A stretch of DNA of 64,000 bases. Origin: Phymatolithon calcareum (lineage: Eukaryota > Rhodophyta > Florideophyceae > Hapalidiales). The stretch spans positions 682,001-746,000 of the forward strand of contig OZ345382.1 of assembly GCA_977006965.1 (NCBI GenBank). The letters run 5' to 3'. A program made the translations under genes and the position numbers. This document shows, piece by piece, positions 42,650 through 53,500 of the stretch; position 1 is the stretch's first letter; every line of letters starts with the position of its first letter. The notes below the pieces were generated by a model that saw only the letters and a list, made by a program, of their open reading frames with translations, was not told the DNA's origin and searched no databases.

Positions 42650-43575
42650 AAATCTTCATGACGCAATCTTACTCTGTATAAATACCAATACCATCGTTTT
42701 CTGATAAGATGTCTCTCGTAAAAGCGCAAAGTCTTCAGAACTGAGAGGAAACTTAGACCCGATTCTGTCCTGAAGCTTGGCGCTCGTACCATGGTTCCCC
42801 AAAAGCGACAGTATTCGGCTCGCGGTCAGGCACGACGACATCAGGTTCGTTTTGTGATGATTGGTCCCAAGAGCCCTTCAAGACGTAGGAGAGAGAGCCC
42901 GGAAAAGGGCGTTTAGAGATGGTAAAGGTTTTATGGATGCTTTTTTGTCTATTTGATGAGCTTCTGATTGTGACTGTGGATGATAAACTGGCGCTTCGCG
43001 ATGAAGATGGGCGAGGATGAGTACTGTAAGCAGTCCTGGGTGGTACTGCGCTTTGCCGGTGTTGGCTCGGTTCAAGGCTGGTGAGCTTCTGCAATGCCAT
43101 CTTCAGTGTCCCCTATCTTGACGTTGAACAGGTTGACTGTCTTAAAATTAGTCTTCTTCGGCGAACGCCAAACTATGACACATTTTACGCAAAGTGATAT
43201 GCTCGCGCGACCATTCAGTTTTCCTCCAGTACCTCCTGAACGATACCACACACCCTTTTTTACTTGGAAAAGGCTCCATATTGTCTGGAGCATTCTACGA
43301 GACCTGTCACCGATGCTTCCTTTGTGTGTATGGATGTACCGACCACGAGGGGCCGGACTTTTTCTCGTGGCATGGCAGGTCTGGTACTTCTGGGTGACCA
43401 CTATATTTTCGTTGCTAGCGCCGAACGAAGAGATTTTAAGGTAGTAGTTGCGGTACTCCTCACCCACTACACAAGTTCGGCTTTTCAGTAATGGCGCAGA
43501 TGATCCGTTCTGCGTTCGATTTACTGACTTTTCCGAGCTTTTGAATCCGTCCTCATTTGAGGACTGGGTCCTCAA
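42650..43575 (-). pseudogene. piggyBac-type transposase N-terminal half, copy 3
   Basis: Same order as copy 2: SRRMLQTIWSLFQVKKGVWY-type segment, NGRASISLCVKCV, FKTVNLFNVKIGD, Ser-rich linker, KGSWDQSSQNEPDVVVPDRE and GEPWYERQ. Frame changes near 43075 and 42760. The 5' terminus at 43549-43600 has two palindromes and ends in CATAGACACTAG. Confidence 0.6.
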
Positions 43576-43810
43576 TTGAGGACGTTCGGCACATAGACAC
43601 TAGGCGAGAGAGTTCAGAAGTTGAATCACGGTCTACTTTACACGATCTTGCTGACCTCATCGTGCTCCGGTCCAGGTCCACATCTGAGCTTAAACCCAGA
43701 GCTATCCCCGCTCGCGTTGAGATTACATCCGGCCCTATCTAGACATCTAGCTGCAGTTCCTCGGATCGTCCTCATTTGCGCCTTAGTTAACTCAATTACA
43801 CCGACATGTA

Positions 43811-43865
43811 GTCATTGAGTGTGTAAAGATAAGGCTGGGTTTATCTTGAAAAGGGGTGATCTCTC
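43811..43865 (-). repeat. Fragment of the short LTR (16287-16475 family)
   Basis: Reverse complement matches the right part of that LTR: GAGAGAGATCACCCCTTTTCA and GATAAACCCA.CCTTA blocks in order. A truncated copy. Confidence 0.7.
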
Positions 43866-43875
43866 TCTGATGCAA

Positions 43876-44566
43876 TGCTTCCTACTAAACTACGAACGGG
43901 GAACTGCTTAAGTAGGCTTCCGAATACCTTCCAGCTATGGGGTTTGCTGGAATCATATTACGTGCTTCCTGCTCGCTGAATCTATGCCGGAATTTAAGTT
44001 GCCTATTCCTGCAGATTCTGGCGCCACTGCATCATTGCGTGTCTACAGACAGCTCGTCGCAGCCATTGGGAGTTGCCCATCACTATGTCACTATTGGATG
44101 CAAATGTTAATATTGTGCGCCAAGTGAGCTGCGCAGTGTTGTATGCGAATGACATTGACAAAGATATACAAATGGTTGAACTCCGCTTCAGTAAGAAGGA
44201 ATGTTTATTCTGTCGGATGACTACTCATTATGATGCGGCCACAAAAACTACCGCTTTCGCCCTCTGTCGCTAGCAGCGTCGGTACGTTCAGAAAGCCAGG
44301 TACGCTTATTACGTGTCTTGAGGTTCAAGCGATTGGTTTCTTGAATTTGGTCTACTTTCTTCTTTGTTTCGCACTTCTCCTAGTCTCCCTGGCTTTCAAC
44401 TTCTTTCACTTCGGTTGATACAGAAGTTGGGGAATTCCATGCACTGTTTCGATATAGGCTGCCAGACTCTTACACAGGTTCCATGTACTGTGGTAGCTCA
44501 AGTAATCCTTCCGTCGATTCTCAAACCTGATCTGCTTCTGAGAACCCATGTTGTATCACAAAGAAA
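43876..44566. other. No gene recognised
   Basis: Short ORFs without motifs on both strands. Confidence 0.45.
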
Positions 44567-45324
44567 GTGCATAAACATGCTTCGCACAAAAGAAAAAGCA
44601 AAAAAGCCGATGCTCAATGTCACAGAATTGAATTTTCCGTATGTCAACTCTTTGTGGACCATGCATGTTTGTTCAGGTTTTTCGAATGTAGCACCCCATT
44701 ATCTCTCAACTGTGATATATTGATACACCTTGTACGTAGCACAATGCATGATGCGCATCCCGGCACGCTACAAGTCATTTTGGAATACAGAGCTCGACAA
44801 AATGGACTGAAGCGAAAGAAATGCTACCGGAATATCAGATCATCCCACTCACCGGAAGACTGGAGTCGTTACCAAGAGTGTAAGTAGCAAGTCAGAACCT
44901 TGGTGAACAAGAGGAAGAAAGAGCAGTATCAAGAATACAGCATATGCAAACAAACCAGTCTTCGAAAACACTTCGATCTAAATTTCTGGCAATGGAAGGG
45001 GACCGCCTCTAATTGAAGCGAAAAAGGAAGCTTCCATACGACAAGACAAGAGAATTGCCAGCAATCCTCAAGTTCCCCAAGGTGAAACACAGGCAACTCG
45101 CGCTGCAGTATGCCTCTGGCAGATTCCTACAGGTGTTAACAACAAGTATGGTTGAAGAATTCGGCACCAGAGCCAGAGAGCATATGGAGACCCTTGAACG
45201 CACGCTAGCAGGGTACGACCTCGAAGGAGAAAAAAGACTGGAAGCAGAAAAGGCGCTAGACGAGCTCTTACTATTTAGCAAGACACTCAAAGAACGCGTG
45301 GAGAACGAAGAAGGCCTGCATTGA
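44567..45324 (+). pseudogene. Unidentified, probably LINE-derived coding remnant
   Basis: Three frames join into a protein-like run: a basic segment (44567-44887), then VRTLVNKRKKEQYQEYSICK and HFDLNFWQWKG (about 44890-45005), which resembles the endonuclease-RT linker of LINEs (R-x-L-V-x-x-K-K...F-W), then a charged coiled-coil stretch (45013-45324; EHMETLERTLAGYDLEGEKR). The last part begins after a stop and with TTG. No definite family. Confidence 0.35.
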
Positions 45325-45329
45325 TTCGC

Positions 45330-46428
45330 AGAAGGCAAAGCAAATAGCGCGGCAGTCCAAGCACCAACAACCCCATAGAGGACTGAGATAAGGATTACCT
45401 TGAATCCTGAGTTTTCCCGTCCGCTATTCTGGTGGGCGTTTCGTGAGCTGCACAAAGGTAGGTAGCATCAGAAGAAGCCTTGCCCATATCTTCGGAAGTC
45501 TGTGGGGCTACTTTTGAATAGAAATTTGAATTATAAAAAAACAAACAATGCATGATGCAGAGAAATACGCACACTATATACAGTACCGTATACAGTTCAT
45601 GCGCCATAGGAACATTGCTGGATACAAAATCATATCCTTCCGCTTGGAAAGCACCATCTCACGCCCTGTTATGTCCCCATCAGTATCATAGAAGATTCTT
45701 GACCATTGCTCAACACCGCCCTCCCCGTCGACCTCCACTTATAATATCATTAGACATAGCCCTAATAGAACTACGAGCAAATTTTATGAAAATACCCTTC
45801 GCGTGGCAATGGGCGTTCTAAGGCAATCTGAGTGCAAAGCAAAAGTTTTTCATTGATATACTTATAGACATGCTCTAGAGACTCGATCGGCAGAGCACTG
45901 CATCGACATTGCTATGACATGAGACAAACTCGAATAAATATCGTGCTCTTCGAGAGATGAATTCAGAACAAAACGCTTCCTCTTCGATCAAAACAGGAAG
46001 TAATATCTGACTATGAGCATATCTATCACACGAACTCAAAGCATACCGTACAGCTGGAGCGATCACTGTAGATCAAACCACTTTCCCCTACATCTAAGAG
46101 GGTGTTGCTCTGTAGTCATCGCTCGAAGTCGAGTTCCATCATGTTTCTAACGTTCCAGCGTCTCAGTTCCAGAGCATTACGGGAATAGGCGATATAAATG
46201 ATTTTCGAGGAAAATCGCTGCATGGCCCGAAAAAGGTGGCAAAATTCGCTACTACTCGTCACGAAATGAGCTAGCTAACCCTAGATACAAACCCACGACG
46301 CCAGTACATGAGCAATAATGAGGACAGAAAAACCTAGACAGACGCTTCCGCTATGCAAGGGACTCGCACCTCGTTGCATTCGACAGTTAAGCTAACTAAC
46401 AACGCCCTCGCCCGAACCGTCTGAAGTC
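45330..46428. other. No gene recognised
   Basis: AT-rich spacer. A sequence near 46340-46410 has weak tRNA-like features that do not fold properly (see rejected items). Confidence 0.45.
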
Positions 46429-47028
46429 ATGGAGAATAAGGAGCTCGTGCTAAGGGTGGGCGACTACCTTGGAGCAAACTTTGACGACATTGTCAGCCTC
46501 GTAATCGCCCACAACACGTCTACTGGCAATGCACATCTCGTGGCAAATCGCAATAAGCAGGGCGTGGCGCTCAGCTGTAGCTAGCGCACAGCTTGCACCT
46601 TCTGTGTGAACGCCCGTGTGCTGCCGAGCCTTGACGGCTTTAGAATCACCACGTTTTCAGGACAAAGTTGCATTGGCGGTTCCTCCAGGTTGCGCCAGTT
46701 CAGCATGGAGAAACTTGCGCGGCGGGCCCCGGAGATGACGGATTTTATCACCACAAAAGGCCGAGTCAGTGGAAACGCCTCCCAGCTAACGGAGATGGTC
46801 TGCAAACAAGGTGGTATCGCGTTAAAGCCAACACAAGCGCACAGCATAGTGGCTTCGAAGCAGGGCACGGTCGTCCACCACCTGGCGCAAATCGGAGTAC
46901 TGCGCTCATACCTGGCCGCAGTACATCAGCGCGATATCGACAAAGCGGCTCAGTCCATCATAATTGACCTCACCGCCTGCGATGATGGAGATGCTACCTG
47001 CGACGAGGAGCTAAAGCATATAGAGTAG
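46429..47028 (+). pseudogene. SIM-family gene, copy 3
   Basis: ATG 46429 gives MENKELVLRVGDYLGANFDD and HNTSTGNAHLVANRNK, aligning with the N-terminal block at 6215; a stop follows at 46582. The frame 46606-47028 ends DKAAQSIIIDLTACDDGDATCDEE, the C-terminal SUMO-interaction-like motif. The middle differs from copies 1 and 2. The IIDLT-acid block is the best preserved part across all three copies. No transposase is next to it. It could still be a functional two-exon gene if the stop lies in an intron; I see no clear splice sites. Confidence 0.5.
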
Positions 47029-47234
47029 CACACGAAATATATTTTACTTTTCTTGACCAGTTTATTTTTATAGTGTTCTATGTATCATAACGAGTAGTAG
47101 CTTTTGCAGGGGTGCCGATTAGCGAATTTTGCCCCCTTTTTCGGTCCATGTAGCGAATTTCCTCAATGATTTTCATATGGCTGGATGAACCTGAATATCC
47201 TTCTTTGTAATTATTCTCATTTCAAAAAATCGTT

Positions 47235-47310
47235 TTAACCATTTGAGATGATATCGACGATGGCATCTCAAATGGCTAAAATCAAGGGGACGATGGCCCA
47301 TCGTCCCCTT
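47235..47310. repeat. Two adjacent hairpins
   Basis: First: arms 47235-47250 and 47264-47279, 15 of 16 pairs, 13-nt loop. Second: arms 47284-47296 and 47298-47310, perfect 13 bp around a single base. They lie 270 bp beyond the stop of the hydrolase gene and have no coding frame. Confidence 0.9.
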
Positions 47311-47578
47311 CCTTTCCTTATTCTTATTTCATCATTTGCGTTTCGATCTGTGCGAGATTTTGTTGAGGCCTGTTTGCCAACAATTTCTTTGCAGACAGCA
47401 GGCGATGATTGAGCGGTCATGTACTCGTGGCGTTTCAACCGGGTAGGTATTGAGTACAGACTCAACACATAGTTTCCACCAGTCTGAAAGGTGAATCATC
47501 AGGCTTTACAAAAACTTCAATACTGCACCTCTTACTCCGCATCTGACGTACATAAGGCCTTGTCAAAAACATGAAACT

Positions 47579-48679
47579 TCAATAAGCTGCGGTCATGAAC
47601 TCCGCAACAAGCTTTGCGCTCTCTTCTGGCTGGTCGTCAAATATGAAATGCCCCGCAAATTCCCACGAAGTCACTCCAACGTTCTCATTTCCACCATCTG
47701 TCATAATTTTCGCCACATCTTGAACACGGCCTTCCGCCTCTCGGTTGGGAAGCCACCGATCCCCCTGTGCCACAACAAATCGCACAGGGCAATTCAATTC
47801 CAGCACATTCGCCATTGCCTTCTCTGCCGATTCCTTCCAATCAATGTTTAGCGCTATTGCCCTTGCTGCAAACCCTGGGCCCCCAGACCGCATGAACGGC
47901 GAACGCAGCACCATCATGTCCGCCTCATCGATGGTGTACGGCGTCGCAGACGTAAACACTTTGTCCGCCATATGAGCTGGGTTCCCTGTGAGCAACGGTC
48001 CCACAAACGGATTGCGCAGTTTGCGGAGCTCCCCCGGGAGGTCATGTGCATGACGTCCGAGCGCAGGTGACATAAGTACAACACCTCGTGCGTTCGATTC
48101 GCGTGCAATTGTAACGCCGACGCCGGTGCCTAAGTAACCGTGTGCGACGACCCAGAGCGGACGACCATCACCGAGCGCGAAGGAACGGGCAACTTTTCTT
48201 ACCGCGTCGGTCGCACTCTCGACTCCATACGTGAAGCCGCCGATGCCGTCTTGCGGTGCATCGGACTCACCAACTCCAGGCCAGTCGATGGAGACTAGAC
48301 GCGCACGGGGTGCGAGGTTTACTACAGACTCGGCCATACGGCGCGCGAGAAAAGAAGGGCATGGGAAACCGGGTAGAACAAGCACGTCGCAGTCGATATC
48401 TGATTGCGCGCCAATCACTGACGTGAATACGGTCACTGCGCCATCGCGCGCATTGGTGGCAGGGTGAACTTCCACCCGTTCGCCAGACTTGCCCCAGCTT
48501 TCCGACTCTTCGGACTTGCGCACCCCTTTGAAACCGCCAAACTCATCGTCTAGGTACATCGGCGCGCAGCAGTACACAAGCGCAGAGTGCCGACTGGATC
48601 TTCGTACGGGCAGAATTGAGGAGGGTTTCCGGAGCGCCCCGGTCAACCCGCCAGTGGGGACGAAGGTGAGCCGGGACAT
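47579..48679 (-). CDS. Plastid alpha/beta-hydrolase-fold protein, nucleophile replaced
   Basis: 366 residues from ATG 48679 (upstream codons open only from TTG). Residues 1-45 are basic and Ser-rich, a likely plastid or mitochondrial targeting sequence. The fold is clear: VLVLPGFPCPSF (oxyanion loop), LVSIDWPGVGESD, then WVVAHGYLGTG (about 176-186), RFVVAQGDRWLPN (acid Asp about 307) and WEFAGHFIFDDQPEE (His about 344). At the nucleophile elbow G-x-S-x-G the Ser is Gly (codon GGT). The wording RNPFVGPLLTGNP...ATPYTIDEADMMVLRSPFMRSGGPGFA resembles plant plastid hydrolase-like proteins of the At4g12830 type, which also lack the Ser as I recall. So probably not a classical esterase; substrate unknown. 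Confidence 0.85.
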   Translation of the reverse strand: MSRLTFVPTGGLTGALRKPSSILPVRRSSRHSALVYCCAPMYLDDEFGGFKGVRKSEESESWGKSGERVEVHPATNARDGAVTVFTSVIGAQSDIDCDVLVLPGFPCPSFLARRMAESVVNLAPRARLVSIDWPGVGESDAPQDGIGGFTYGVESATDAVRKVARSFALGDGRPLWVVAHGYLGTGVGVTIARESNARGVVLMSPALGRHAHDLPGELRKLRNPFVGPLLTGNPAHMADKVFTSATPYTIDEADMMVLRSPFMRSGGPGFAARAIALNIDWKESAEKAMANVLELNCPVRFVVAQGDRWLPNREAEGRVQDVAKIMTDGGNENVGVTSWEFAGHFIFDDQPEESAKLVAEFMTAAY

Positions 48680-50405
48680 TGCGGAAATGTGGATGGTTAC
48701 CAATGTGGCCAACTTGGCATTGATGAATACCTCAATAGTAGAGGCCCTGTTACCGAGTGCTTTATTGTCGAAGATCAGAGGCTGGCCAATCCGATAATTC
48801 TACTAGGTCAGAACTCATGGCTCTGCCTCGGAAAAGTCTACAAGTAGACTCAAACAGATCTGAATTCGCAGTACCATGAAACGACAACCACACACCGCGA
48901 TATTGAAATGAATCATATTCTTTGAAAAATCTGAACTGGCGCTTTACGGTTTCGATTGCCGAAATACTCATCGAACTGGAAGAGCCGACTAACGTAATGC
49001 ATCACAAGCATCTATGAGATCTGCAGTCTGAAAAAAGGGCCTCGTGTCAAGTTTTGCCAACATAGTCCTCTGTAGCGACCTAAAATGGGTACGGACCGGC
49101 ACAATACTCGGAATTGGTTCTCGCCTACGAATCTTCGACTGTGGTCTCGTAATTAACTGCCTTAGGATTGTGCATCCTGTAAGATGGCCTTCCAAATCTG
49201 ACTCAAGCTGAACTCAACAGAGTTCCGGAAGCGTTCACTAGACAGTTGCACGGTGCCTCAAATTGTGTCAAGTCCGCGACGCCAATTCTGCCAATGGAGT
49301 GTACGAGTCCTCCATGATAAAGGAGGCCAAAACAAAAACTATTCGCGATGAGTCACATTGTCGTGAGGAGACACCCCGCTGTGAGCCCCCAATGTTCGGG
49401 AGTAGAAGACTCACGCCCTCGCATATGTCAAGTCTTTCAACTGCAAAGCAATTCAGCTCCCAAGATTCAATTAATATGAAACCGACGCGTTGCAACTGCG
49501 CGTGAATTTGGGACACCCCAACGAAATGGTCGCAGTGTTCGGAGTCACAAGCGGTTTCAGTTAAAAATAGTATTGCGAGTACTAGGTTGTGCTCAGATCG
49601 TAACGCGATCACGTTCTCGTTACCCAAGCAATAGAAAGTTGATCAATGTCCACGAATTGGAAATAGATTCAATGAAGGACAGGCACGACTGTGCCAGTAG
49701 AAAGACGCGCAAGCGCTGGTACCGTGCCGTTCATAGGATCCCTAGCTTTTTCCAGTTCGATACCCTTCATAAGGAAACACTGGCCTGGGCGCATCATCCT
49801 TGTAAAGAATAAGGCGGTCGTGGTCATTTATTTGTGCCTTCTTTTTGGTGCAGTTGAACAATTTGCATGGTTTACGTCCTGGCGCTTGGGTTGTCCACAT
49901 TGTTGGCCTCTCCTAACAGATACCTGGGCTGTGTAACACACGTTCCCCGCCGCACTGAGGACAGTCTGGACTTTCGTTCGCGGACATTTTCATGCTGACT
50001 GATTCTGTCGCACATGGTTTGAATAATGTGTAAGTCGCGGGCTTCTGTCGTTTGCCGAAACCCAAGGTCATCGGACCGCAGAATTTCGATCTTTCCCAAT
50101 TTGCTTAATGTGACTACCTCTTTTTCATCCTATAGAGAAGTATGTAGTCTTTTTCGTAGTCTGGTTAATAGTACATAAGACCCTGTAGTCCCCTTCAGAT
50201 AGGAGACTGTTGATCAACGATGAAGCAAATTAACAGCTTCTTGCCAACGTTCTCACCAAGGTTGAACCACGTTCCCCTGGCCAGCGCCATGGCGGCTCCT
50301 GGACTCACGGCTTGTACATTTTCAATTGTATATTATAGCTCAGCATCCACTTCTTCCTGAGTCATCTTTCGCAGGCCTTTTGCGGCATATGACATGTTAT
50401 CACTT
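48680..50405. other. No gene recognised
   Basis: About 1.7 kb between the hydrolase 5' end and the repeat-protein 3' end. Short ORFs on both strands without motifs. The promoter of the hydrolase gene should lie at its left edge; no TATA box is obvious. Confidence 0.5.
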
Positions 50406-50411
50406 TTTATT
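50406..50411 (-). terminator. Candidate polyadenylation signal AATAAA
   Basis: AATAAA on the minus strand about 95 nt after the stop of the repeat protein, in AT-rich sequence. Confidence 0.45.
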
Positions 50412-50504
50412 TTAAAAATAATAATTTGAGCTTTTCAATAATAAATAGCAAGTCCGAATAGGTCCAGATTTGTCGTCATGAAAGTGCACGACGAGAGAGC
50501 CAAC

Positions 50505-53500
50505 TTAGATTGGCAGATCTGTCTTTGTGCAGAGGGAAACTTCGTGTTCATATGTGCCACTGTTCGGGTCCTTGTCGGCAAGCGTAATAACCACCATTCC
50601 CAAAGTGCACAAACCGTTGTCGTCGCCGTCGAGCTCGTCACATTTCTCACCGCAATCCGAAGAGCAAATAAATGTCCTGGCGTCGCTGTTAGGCAGTCGA
50701 GCATTCAGTGTCTTCTTTCTGCACTGCGAATTGTCATTGCAGCACTTGTACCTATTGTTGTTAATACGCGGTCTTGTAAGAGCACGGCAAATGAAATCGC
50801 CGTTCTTGTTGTTAGAGTTCGACAGACATGGGTCGCAGTCCGGCGCTGAGCTCCCATCAAGCTCACATCTGCAATCATTAACCACACGTTTGTAGCAATT
50901 CGGACATTCCAGTTCATGAACATTGGCATCATTGTCGTTACAGTCATTGCCGTTTGACACATACTTTTCAGAAGGTGGCTTGCAATCTACAATGGTATGA
51001 TGAGAATCTCCAAACCCATCCTCATCCTCATCCTTGTAAAACAATGTTCCCGGCTTATACTTTGAATTCGTATCATCGCAGTCATCTTTGTTGTCAACAT
51101 ATCCCTCTGGTGCACTGCACGCCATTCTCGAATCACCTTCAATCCCAAATCCATCTTTGTCCTGGTCCCGGTAGAACGTAGAAATCTGTCTTCCATCCTT
51201 CATATCGTCACAGTCATCTTTGTTGTCAACATATCCCTCTGGTGCATTGCACGCCATTCTCGAATCACCTTCAATCCCAAATCCATCTTTGTCCTGGTCC
51301 CGGTAGAACGTAGTAATCTGTCTTCCATCCTTCATATCGTCACAGTCATCTTTGTTGTCAACATATCCCTCTGGTGCAGTGCACGCCATTCTCGAATCAC
51401 CTTCAATCCCAAATCCATCTTTGTCCTGGTCCCGGTAGAACGTAGTAATCTGTCTTCCATCCTTCATATCGTCACAGTCATCTTTGTTGTCAACATATCC
51501 CTCTGGTGCATTGCACGCCATTTTCGAATCACCTTCAATCCCAAATCCATCTTTGTCCTGGTCCCGGTAGAACGTAGTAATCTGTCTTCCATCCTTATTG
51601 TCGTCACAATCATCTTTGTTGTCAACATATCCCTCTGGTGCACTGCACGCCATTCTCGAATCACCTTCAATCCCAAATCCATCTTTGTCCTGGTCCCGGT
51701 AGAACGTAGTAATCTGTCTTCCATCCTTCATATCGTCACAATCATCTTTGTTGTCAACATATCCCTCTGGTGCACTGCATGCCATTCTCGAATCACCTTC
51801 AATCCCAAATCCATCTTTGTCCTGGTCCCGGTAGAACGTAGAAATCTGTCTTCCATCCTTATTGTCGTCACAATCATCTTTGTTGTCAACATATCCCTCT
51901 GGTGCATTGCACGCCATTCTCGAATCACCTTCAATCCCAAATCCATCTTTGTCCTGGTCCCGGTAGAACGTAGTAATCTGTCTTCCATCCTTCATATCGT
52001 CACAATCATCTTTGTTGTCAACATATCCCTCTGGTGCATTGCACGCCATTTTCGAATCACCTTCAATCCCAAATCCATCTTTGTCCTGGTCCCGGTAGAA
52101 CGTAGTAATCTGTCTTCCATCCTTATTGTCGTCACAATCATCTTTGTTGTCAACATATCCCTCTGGTGCACTGCACGCCATTCTCGAATCACCTTCAATC
52201 CCAAATCCATCTTTGTCCTGGTCCCGGTAGAACGTAGTAATCTGTCTTCCATCCTTCATATCGTCACAATCATCTTTGTTGTCAACATATCCCTCTGGTG
52301 CACTGCACGCCATTCTCGAATCACCTTCAATCCCAAATCCATCTTTGTCCTGGTCCCGGTAGAACGTAGTAATCTGTCTTCCATCCTTATTGTCGTCACA
52401 ATCATCTTTGTTGTCAACATATCCCTCTGGTGCATTGCACGCCATTCTCGAATCACCTTCAATCCCAAATCCATCTTTGTCCTGGTCCCGGTAGAACGTA
52501 GTAATCTGTCTTCCATCCTTCATATCGTCACAGTCATCTTTGTTGTCAACATATCCCTCTGGTGCAGTGCACGCCATTTTCGAATCACCTTCAATCCCAA
52601 ATCCATCTTTGTCCTGGTCCCGGTAGAACGTAGTAATCTGTCTTCCATCCTTATTGTCGTCACAATCATCTTTGTTGTCAACATATCCCTCTGGTGCAGT
52701 GCACGCCATTTTCGAATCACCTTCAATCCCAAATCCATCTTTGTCCTGGTCCCGGTAGAACGTAGTAATCTGTCTTCCATCCTTCATATCGTCACAATCA
52801 TCTTTGTTGTCAACATATCCCTCTGGTGCAGTGCACGCCATTCTCGAATCACCTTCAATCCCAAATCCATCTTTGTCCTGGTCCCGGTAGAACGTAGTAA
52901 TCTGTCTTCCATCCTTATTGTCGTCACAATCATCTTTGTTGTCAACATATCCCTCTGGTGCAGTGCACGCCATTCTCGAATCACCTTCAATCCCAAATCC
53001 ATCTTTGTCCTGGTCCCGGTAGAACGTAGTAATCTGTCTTCCATCCTTATTGTCGTCACAATCATCTTTGTTGTCAACATATCCCTCTGGTGCACTGCAT
53101 GCCATTCTCGAATCACCTTCAATCCCAAATCCATCTTTGTCCTGGTCCCGGTAGAACGTAGTAATCTGTCTTCCATCCTTCATATCGTCACAGTCATCTT
53201 TGTTGTCAACATATCCCTCTGGTGCAGTGCACGCCATTCTCGAATCACCTTCAATCCCAAATCCATCTTTGTCCTGGTCCCGGTAGAACGAAGTAATCTG
53301 TCTTCCATCCTTATTGTCGTCACAATCATCTTTGTTGTCAACATATCCCTCTGGTGCAGTGCACGCCATTTTCGAATCACCTTCAATCCCAAATCCATCT
53401 TTGTCCTGGTCCCGGTAGAACGTAGTAATCTGTCTTCCATCCTTATTGTCATCACAATCATCTTTGTTGTCAACATATCCCTCTGGTGCAGTGCACGCCA

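Noticed and set aside
46340-46415. tRNA-like sequence on the minus strand
   Set aside because: A D-arm-like GTTAGCTTAAC and a T-loop-like TGCGAGT are visible, but the T stem does not pair and no acceptor stem forms.
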